From Thermanaerothrix solaris (GTDB lineage: Bacteria; Chloroflexota; Anaerolineae; Anaerolineales; Anaerolineaceae), in contig NZ_JAUHMF010000002.1 in the NCBI RefSeq assembly GCF_032334255.1, positions 620,001 to 684,000 of the forward strand: 64,000 nucleotides of DNA. Reading direction: 5' to 3'. Position numbers and translations under genes: made by a program. The notes beneath the pieces are model-generated. The model did not search any database, had not been told where the DNA came from, and worked only from the letters and a program-made list of their open reading frames with translations. The number at the start of each line of letters is the position of its first letter. The first letter of the stretch is position 1. This document shows positions 58,945-64,000 of the stretch, piece by piece.

Positions 58945-60919
58945 GCCATCCTACCAGGGTAAGCAAGCGGTACAACGCACCGCCCACGAATAACGCGAAG
59001 GGAAAAATAAAAGCCAGCATCCCCAGCGCCGTCTTTAACCCGCGCTCTTTAATCATCATAAACACGCTGGCGATGCAGGGCACAAAGAGGGTAATTGTTA
59101 CCATGGCGACTACGACCTGAATCGGGGAGAGCAAACCGCGGGATTCCATGACGAAAAGATTGGTGGCAGCAAAATCGCGGCGCAAAAATCCGACCAAAAA
59201 GGCCGCAGCAGCTTCGGGTGGAAGACCCAACCAGTGGGTTACCACCGGTTCGGCGAGGTGAATAATGCCGGGTAAAAGGTGGAACCAGTCCAACAGGAAG
59301 AGCAGGAAAGTTCCCAGCAGGAACAGGGGCACCGCCTCTTTGATATACCATTCCAGACGTGCCAGGGTTTTGATCAGCACATTGGAGAGCACCGGCCAGC
59401 GCAAAGGCGGGAGTTCCACGATCAAGGGAGTGCGTTCACCGGGTAAGACCTGTGCTGCCAGCCAGCCAACAATGAGCAAGACGATCACCACCACCGTTGC
59501 CCAGATCAGAGTAGCACCAAATGAGATGCCGGCCAGCATGCCCATCACCACGCCCAATTGGGCTGAGCAGGGGATGGCAAGAGCGAGCAAGAAGGTCACC
59601 AGGATGCGCTCACGGGGGCGGCTGAGGATGCGCGTAGTCATGGTTGCCATGGTTACGCAACCCAGCCCGAGTACCATGGGGAGCACAGCCTGGCCATTCA
59701 GGCCGATGCGGCTGAAAAACTGATTGGTCAGCACTGCCAGGCGCGGTAGATATCCTGAATCCTCAAGGACTCCGAACGCGATAAAAAAGGTGACCACAAT
59801 CGGCAAAAGCAGCGCCAGGGCATAGGTTACGCCCATGGTCCATAGGCCGTATTCACCGATCAGCATTTGTTGTAAGAACGGCCAGGGCATCCAACGCGTT
59901 AGATGGCTGACGATCCAGGGGTTGATGATCTGACCAAAGAGCGTTTCTTCCAAAAACCCCACCAGGGTACCGGCGCCGAACACGCCTACAAACCAGTAGA
60001 GACCGTAGAGCACCAGCGCCAGGATGGGGATGCCCCACAGGGGGTGGGTGGCTAAGCGCCCCAGGCGCACATTGAATGGCTCGTGTTGAGGTTGGTCCTG
60101 GTGCCAAACCTGATTGATCAAACCGCGAATGACCTGATCACGCGTCCTCTGGAGCACACTGGCAACCGGTTCTGACAGGCGAGATTGTAAATCCTGGCGG
60201 ATGCCTTCCAGGCGTTCAAATGAGGCAGGATCAAGGTGGGCTCGCAACCAGGCGAGGACACCGTTTTCTCCGCTCAGGAAAAGCAGGGCTAATCCCCGGG
60301 CAGAGATGGGGGCGGTGGGGAGAAGGGGTATAACGGCTTGTACGGCTTCTTCAACCGCGGGGGAATAGGTGAGATGAATTAATGCCGGTTGAACTCGCTC
60401 CAGGGCGTGGAGCAGATCATCCACCCCTTGACCGCGGGTAGCAACGGTGGTTACCACTGGCACGCCTAAAGTACGGCTGAGCGGTTCCAAATCCAACTTA
60501 ACCCCGAACGCCTGAGCTTCGTCCAGCATGTTGAGCGCCAGTACGAGGGGCAACCCGAGTTCAGCCAGTTGTAAAGTTAAGTGCAGGGTGCGCTGTAGAT
60601 TCTTGGCGTCCCCCACCTGGATCACGGCACCAACGTGTTCATCCAGTAGGGCGCGCACGGTAACTTCTTCATCTTCACTGCGTGCCGGAAATGTGACGAT
60701 TCCAGGGGTATCTATGACTAACCACTCGGGGTGATGGCGCAAGTTACCCTGGGCAACCTCAACCGTGGTGCCGGGGTAATTCGAAACCGTTACATATTGC
60801 CCGGTTAATTGGTGGAAAAGAACCGACTTACCAACATTCGGGTTACCGACCAGCAAAATGCGCGCATGGTCATCGCGTGTGATCGAGGATGGCATCGGGG
60901 TTGAATGACAATGGGCCAT
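58937..60919 (-). CDS. feoB: Ferrous iron transporter B
   Basis: GTP-driven Fe2+ importer. The N-terminal G domain has G1 VGNPNVGKSVLFHQLTG, G2/G3 SNYPGTTVE and DTPGIV, and G4 NMLDEA, followed by the helical guanine-dissociation-inhibitor part. The membrane domain has two Gate repeats: LPRLAVLTNQFFSRIGLNGQAVLPMVLGLGCVTMA and the later half. 660 residues. I chose the ATG at 60919 (AGGTGG upstream). A later ATG (60895) is possible. It overlaps the fur gene by about 50 bases. Confidence 0.93.
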   Translation of the reverse strand: MAHCHSTPMPSSITRDDHARILLVGNPNVGKSVLFHQLTGQYVTVSNYPGTTVEVAQGNLRHHPEWLVIDTPGIVTFPARSEDEEVTVRALLDEHVGAVIQVGDAKNLQRTLHLTLQLAELGLPLVLALNMLDEAQAFGVKLDLEPLSRTLGVPVVTTVATRGQGVDDLLHALERVQPALIHLTYSPAVEEAVQAVIPLLPTAPISARGLALLFLSGENGVLAWLRAHLDPASFERLEGIRQDLQSRLSEPVASVLQRTRDQVIRGLINQVWHQDQPQHEPFNVRLGRLATHPLWGIPILALVLYGLYWFVGVFGAGTLVGFLEETLFGQIINPWIVSHLTRWMPWPFLQQMLIGEYGLWTMGVTYALALLLPIVVTFFIAFGVLEDSGYLPRLAVLTNQFFSRIGLNGQAVLPMVLGLGCVTMATMTTRILSRPRERILVTFLLALAIPCSAQLGVVMGMLAGISFGATLIWATVVVIVLLIVGWLAAQVLPGERTPLIVELPPLRWPVLSNVLIKTLARLEWYIKEAVPLFLLGTFLLFLLDWFHLLPGIIHLAEPVVTHWLGLPPEAAAAFLVGFLRRDFAATNLFVMESRGLLSPIQVVVAMVTITLFVPCIASVFMMIKERGLKTALGMLAFIFPFALFVGGALYRLLTLVGWHG

Positions 60920-61364
60920 AAGATTCCACCTTTTGTAAACAAGATTGACACAACCCATAAAAAATCAACGAGGCGCTTTCAATACTCCCCCCATAATGGG
61001 CGATGAAATCGCGCTTGAGTATTTCTAATAGCGGCGCCGGAAATTCAATGATGGTATTGCACAGGCGACAGCGAAAGTGATGGTGATCGGGATTAGCAGA
61101 AATGGCCGGATCAAACCGGTCCTGCGGGCGTTCGCCTTCAAAGCGCTGAGAACCGACCACGCCCAATTCTTCCAGCCAGCGTAACGTGCGGTAAACGGTT
61201 GAAAGATTTAGGTCTGGGGCACGCTGGCGGGCGCGTCGGTAGACTTCTTCTGCCGTGGGATGATCAGTGCACTGAGCCAGAGTTTCCAGGATCAGGCGGC
61301 GCTGGGAGGTCATACGCCCGCCGGTGGCGCGCAAACGTTCGGTAACTTGAGCGATCCAGTCCAT
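60870..61364 (-). CDS. fur: Fur-family metal-responsive regulator
   Basis: A winged-helix domain (MTSQRRLILETLAQCTDHPTAEEVYRRARQRAPDLNLSTVYRTLRWLEELGVV), then the dimerisation domain with HHHFRC (His94-96, Cys99), CxxC partner Cys102, and a second pair Cys139/Cys142. The two CxxC-type pairs bind structural zinc and the His cluster the sensing metal. Position before feoB suggests iron as effector (Fur), although Zur or PerR cannot be excluded. Confidence 0.93.
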   Translation of the reverse strand: MDWIAQVTERLRATGGRMTSQRRLILETLAQCTDHPTAEEVYRRARQRAPDLNLSTVYRTLRWLEELGVVGSQRFEGERPQDRFDPAISANPDHHHFRCRLCNTIIEFPAPLLEILKRDFIAHYGGSIESASLIFYGLCQSCLQKVESYGPLSFNPDAILDHTR

Positions 61365-61378
61365 TGGGTTGCCTTTTA

Positions 61379-61395
61379 TTGCAAATGATTTGCAA
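61379..61395. promoter_or_regulatory. Perfect 17-bp Fur-type operator
   Basis: TTGCAAATGATTTGCAA is an exact 8-1-8 inverted repeat 14 bases upstream of the fur start codon. Its TGCAAAT-N-ATTTGCA core has the 7-1-7 layout of known Fur boxes. It should mediate autoregulation of fur and iron control of feoB and feoA. Confidence 0.8.
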
Positions 61396-61449
61396 CAAGA
61401 TCGCCCTAATTTTAGGTGATTCTCCCCCTAGGAATGAAGTGTGGTTTAT

Positions 61450-61488
61450 CCCCTTGCTCGGTGCAAAATGTCACATATCAGCAAGGGG
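61450..61488. repeat. 9-bp inverted repeat downstream of the MFS gene
   Basis: CCCCTTGCT (61450-61458) and AGCAAGGGG (61480-61488) flank 21 bases, between the MFS stop and fur. No T-run follows on the minus strand, so it is a weak terminator candidate. Confidence 0.35.
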
Positions 61489-61514
61489 CTGGAAAGCGGT
61501 CTTTTTGTTTAGGC

Positions 61515-62774
61515 TCAAGCGCGTTCTTTTAGCAACGCCGTAGCGCGGCTTTGTTCCTGTTGGATGCGTTGCGGGCGGACGGTAATCCATATGATCGGTA
61601 GGGTGATCACCAACATAACGGCGTTGATGATGAATGGCCAGTAAGGGCTCCAGTTTTCCCACATCAGGCCGCCGAGGTAGGGTGCCGGAAGGGAAAAGAG
61701 ACCTAAAGTGGTTGAGAGCAATCCGAAGGCCAGGCCGCGTAGATGGCGTGGGGCAACTTTGGAGATCAGGGCATTGAAGGCCGGGGCATAGAGCGCTTGC
61801 CCTAAACCAAACATGCCCCAAACCAAGGCTTGGAGGGGGAACGCTGGCCCGCCCAGGAAGAGGACGGTCGCGGCGGCAAAGATACCCAATCCACCCACCA
61901 GGCCCCAACGTTCGCCGAAGCGGTCAGAAATCCAGCCACCGGCGGTATTAAATAACGCCGCGGCGATGCCCATAATGGTATAGAGCGAGCCGACGCTGGT
62001 GGTTGTATAGCCGTAGAGATCTTTTAGGTAGATCGGGTAGAACTGATCGCTGAGGCGAAAACTGAAATCCTGCAGCCCGTCGAAGACGAGAATCCAGGTC
62101 ATCAGGGTGCCGGCGGTAGCCAGGCTGATCATCTGCGCCAGGTTGGACTTGAGTTGGCTGAAGTTAAGGCGTCCCTCCGGCTCTTGGGCTGCGGCGCGGG
62201 CGCGGCGGCTCATGCTCACGCGGATGATGGTCGCCACCACGTAAAACCCCGCTGCAACCAACAGCATCCCGCGGAAACTTAATCGGTCCGCCAGAAAGCC
62301 CCCCAGGAACGGTCCGAGGATGTTAACAATGCCGAAAACACCATCGAATAACCCATATACCTTGCCGCGGTTATTTTCGCTCGTATGCTCGGCGATGAAG
62401 GCGCGGAAGGTGGGGGTGATCAGCGCACTAGAGATGGCCGCTGCAATGATTGCCACCAGAGCCCATTCCCACGAGGGGACAAACGGCAGCCACAGTGAGC
62501 CAATCAAACCGATCAGGCTTCCGATGGCGATGGTGCGCAAGTAACCCAGCGAGTCCGAGATCCAACCGCCGAAGACCTGCAAAAGGAGAGGGGCAAACAT
62601 GCCGATGGTAAAGAACAGCCCGACCTGCTCCACGCTGGCACCGAGGTTGCGTAAATAGAGCGACAGCATGGGGGATTCCATGCGTGAGGCAATGTTCGCC
62701 AGGATCATTGCAAACATAAAGAGAACCAGGGTGGGGGAGAGAGCTTGCAATACGGACCGATCGAATCGTTTCAT
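61515..62774 (-). CDS. Major facilitator superfamily transporter
   Basis: Twelve membrane segments in two halves of six: VGLFFTIGMFAPLLLQVFGGWISDSLGYLRTIAIG is the first signature loop (D.LG.R type) and GRLNFSQLKSNLAQMISLATAG lies in the central loop. FNTAGGWISDRFGERWGLVGG is the repeat of the signature in the second half. The substrate is not readable. I start at 62774 (MKRFDRS); an ATG two codons earlier abuts the GAGG. Monocistronic. Confidence 0.92.
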   Translation of the reverse strand: MKRFDRSVLQALSPTLVLFMFAMILANIASRMESPMLSLYLRNLGASVEQVGLFFTIGMFAPLLLQVFGGWISDSLGYLRTIAIGSLIGLIGSLWLPFVPSWEWALVAIIAAAISSALITPTFRAFIAEHTSENNRGKVYGLFDGVFGIVNILGPFLGGFLADRLSFRGMLLVAAGFYVVATIIRVSMSRRARAAAQEPEGRLNFSQLKSNLAQMISLATAGTLMTWILVFDGLQDFSFRLSDQFYPIYLKDLYGYTTTSVGSLYTIMGIAAALFNTAGGWISDRFGERWGLVGGLGIFAAATVLFLGGPAFPLQALVWGMFGLGQALYAPAFNALISKVAPRHLRGLAFGLLSTTLGLFSLPAPYLGGLMWENWSPYWPFIINAVMLVITLPIIWITVRPQRIQQEQSRATALLKERA

Positions 62775-62832
62775 GAACATCCTCGCCGGGGGAATTTCAC
62801 TCCCTAAAAACTGGTCGTATGGATAGCGTTGG

Positions 62833-62838
62833 TATAAT
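62833..62838 (+). promoter_or_regulatory. Candidate -10 for the PPC-domain gene
   Basis: TATAAT, about 70 bases before the ATG at 62905. No consensus -35 stands at 16-18 bases upstream. Confidence 0.3.
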
Positions 62839-62904
62839 TATAGTCACAGTTGGTTTTCCTGGTTTTGCCTTTCTTATTACCCCCGTGGATTGGACATTGC
62901 CAGC

Positions 62905-63321
62905 ATGAATACCGTTCCGCTTCAAGTCGTCGCCTTGCGGTTACGCCCGGGCCAGGATCTCAAACAGTCCCTTGATTCCTGGGCGCATGAAAACGCCATT
63001 CAGGCGGCTGTGGTCTTGACGTGTGTGGGGAGTTTACAGCGCGCCGCACTGCGTCTGGCCAACCAGCCCGGTCCCACGGTGTACGAAGGTAAATTTGAGA
63101 TTGTTTCCCTGACCGGCACCCTTTCCGTTCATGGGTCACATTATCATATTGCAATTTCCGATTCCTTAGGTCAAACCCTGGGCGGTCACCTCATGGAGGG
63201 CAGTCTGGTGTACACCACCGCGGAAATTGCCCTGGGTATCTTACCAGGGGTAAGGTTTGAGCGCCGTTTTGACCCTGAGAGCGGCTATGACGAACTCTTT
63301 GTGGTGAGCGAGGGAGATTGA
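62905..63321 (+). CDS. PPC/DUF296 domain protein
   Basis: 138 residues, a single PPC (plants and prokaryotes conserved) domain: LRLRPGQDLKQSLDSWAHENAIQAAVVLTCVGSLQRAALRL opens it, and the metal-type HGSHYHIAISDSLGQTLGGHL and VYTTAEIALG follow. Plant members with AT-hooks bind DNA. The free bacterial domain is trimeric, with unknown role. The ATG at 62905 is preferred to a TTG fifteen bases earlier. The next gene begins four bases after it. Confidence 0.87.
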   Translation: MNTVPLQVVALRLRPGQDLKQSLDSWAHENAIQAAVVLTCVGSLQRAALRLANQPGPTVYEGKFEIVSLTGTLSVHGSHYHIAISDSLGQTLGGHLMEGSLVYTTAEIALGILPGVRFERRFDPESGYDELFVVSEGD

Positions 63322-63325
63322 GACA

Positions 63326-64000
63326 ATGGCTGAACCCGTGCGCATTCTGATAGATACCGACCCTGGCATTGATGATGCGCTGGCAATTTTATTGGCGCTG
63401 GCTTCCCCCGAGGTGCAGGTTGAGGGTATCAGTGTGGTGTTTGGTAACTGTGCTGTGGATCAAGGAGTACGCAATGCTCTGGCTGTGCTGGATCTGGTGC
63501 ACGCACCGCAGATCCCGGTGGCGCGCGGCATGGAACGCCCGCTGGTGCAGCCCCTACTTTTAGCCCCAGAAACACACGGCGACACTGGGCTGGGTTATGC
63601 CCGCTTGCCAGAACCAACCCGGCAACCCGACCCGCGCCATGGCATGGATTTAATCATCGAGACGGCGCGCTCTGCACCGGGTGAGATCACGTTGGTGGCC
63701 TTGGGGCCGTTGACCAATCTGGCGATGGCATTGCGGCGGGAGCCACGCCTCGTACACTGGTTACGGCGCGTGATCATCATGGGGGGTGCGATTCGCCACC
63801 AGGGCAATACTACTCCTCTGGCTGAGTTTAACGTCTATTGTGATCCGCACGCGGCTCACATTGTGTATCACTCCGGCCTGCCCATCACCCTGGTGCCACT
63901 GGACGTCACTTATCAGGTGGTGCTCAAACCAGAACATGTGAATTATTTGCTGTCGTTTGAGTCTCCGGTCGCGCAGTTCATTGCGGATGCGACGCGGTTC
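63326..64000 (+). CDS. Inosine-uridine preferring nucleoside hydrolase (N-terminal part)
   Basis: The frame is open from the ATG at 63326 to the end of the window (225 codons), so the gene continues outside. The Ca2+-binding DTDPGIDDALA motif is at residues about 10-20, followed by GISVVFGNCAVD, HGDTGLG, ALGPLTNLA and IIMGGA, then EFNVYCDPHAA. It hydrolyses nucleosides to ribose and a base, as salvage. Adjacent to the PPC gene with four bases between. Confidence 0.93.
   Translation, partial: MAEPVRILIDTDPGIDDALAILLALASPEVQVEGISVVFGNCAVDQGVRNALAVLDLVHAPQIPVARGMERPLVQPLLLAPETHGDTGLGYARLPEPTRQPDPRHGMDLIIETARSAPGEITLVALGPLTNLAMALRREPRLVHWLRRVIIMGGAIRHQGNTTPLAEFNVYCDPHAAHIVYHSGLPITLVPLDVTYQVVLKPEHVNYLLSFESPVAQFIADATRF

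Noticed and set aside
1..64000. CRISPR arrays, insertion sequences, prophage or toxin-antitoxin genes
   Set aside because: No regularly spaced repeats, transposase, integrase or phage structural genes were found on reading the window.

Overview
The window looks like a chromosomal segment of a Chloroflexota bacterium, most likely class Anaerolineae. This is inference from gene content, not from a search. The pointers are several lipoproteins with long Thr/Pro linkers, a secreted protein with an NBR1-type Ig domain, a SpoVS homologue without sporulation genes, a tRNA-Pro(GGG) with encoded CCA, and moderately high G+C. I see no rRNA, CRISPR array, transposase or phage gene. Most of the window is ordinary, densely packed housekeeping sequence.

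Layout. 1-3429 (+): tail of an unknown gene, then hom, an unknown gene, folK and folP. 3451-5524 (-): two exported proteins, one an internal duplication. 5824-5901 (-): tRNA-Pro. 6001-10190 (+): a cobalamin riboswitch with a visible terminator/antiterminator, driving btuF, btuC, a signal-less BtuF-like protein and btuD. 10279-12792 (+): REC protein, DsbA-like oxidoreductase and deoxynucleoside kinase, with overlapping genes. 12823-22151 (-): spoVS, icd, an aminotransferase, sugar nucleotidyltransferases (one is glgC), a P-type cation ATPase with a structured leader, and rpiB. 22185-25928: a Cys-rich DUF3109-like protein (+), then an arsR / thioredoxin-like / permease / TauE set (-). 26009-33093: holB (-), then a T-box-controlled pheS-pheT operon with a Nudix hydrolase and a solute-binding lipoprotein (+).

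33094-36567 is visibly AT-richer than its surroundings. It carries a LuxR-type HTH fused to membrane helices, a second membrane protein that is a paralogue of that membrane part without the HTH, a translationally coupled secreted Cys-containing protein, and a lipoprotein gene broken by a frameshift. It is the most accessory-looking part of the window and the best candidate for something undescribed.

36568-41959: epimerase, thiolase, lipoprotein and guaB (-), with mpg divergent (+). 41993-47723 (-): an ECF sigma / anti-sigma / membrane protein / MacA-MacB-FtsX export operon with a terminator inside the mpg 3' end. 47891-52622: K+ or Na+/H+ antiporter, EamA transporter and a REC-sensor-HAMP adenylate cyclase. 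52636-55710 (-): rpoD and dnaA. 56203-58352 (+): a MarR-controlled ABC-2 exporter with two palindromic operators. 58349-61395 (-): a fur-feoB-Cys-rich-feoA operon behind a perfect 17-bp Fur-type palindrome. 61515-64000: MFS transporter (-), a PPC/DUF296 protein and the start of a nucleoside hydrolase (+).
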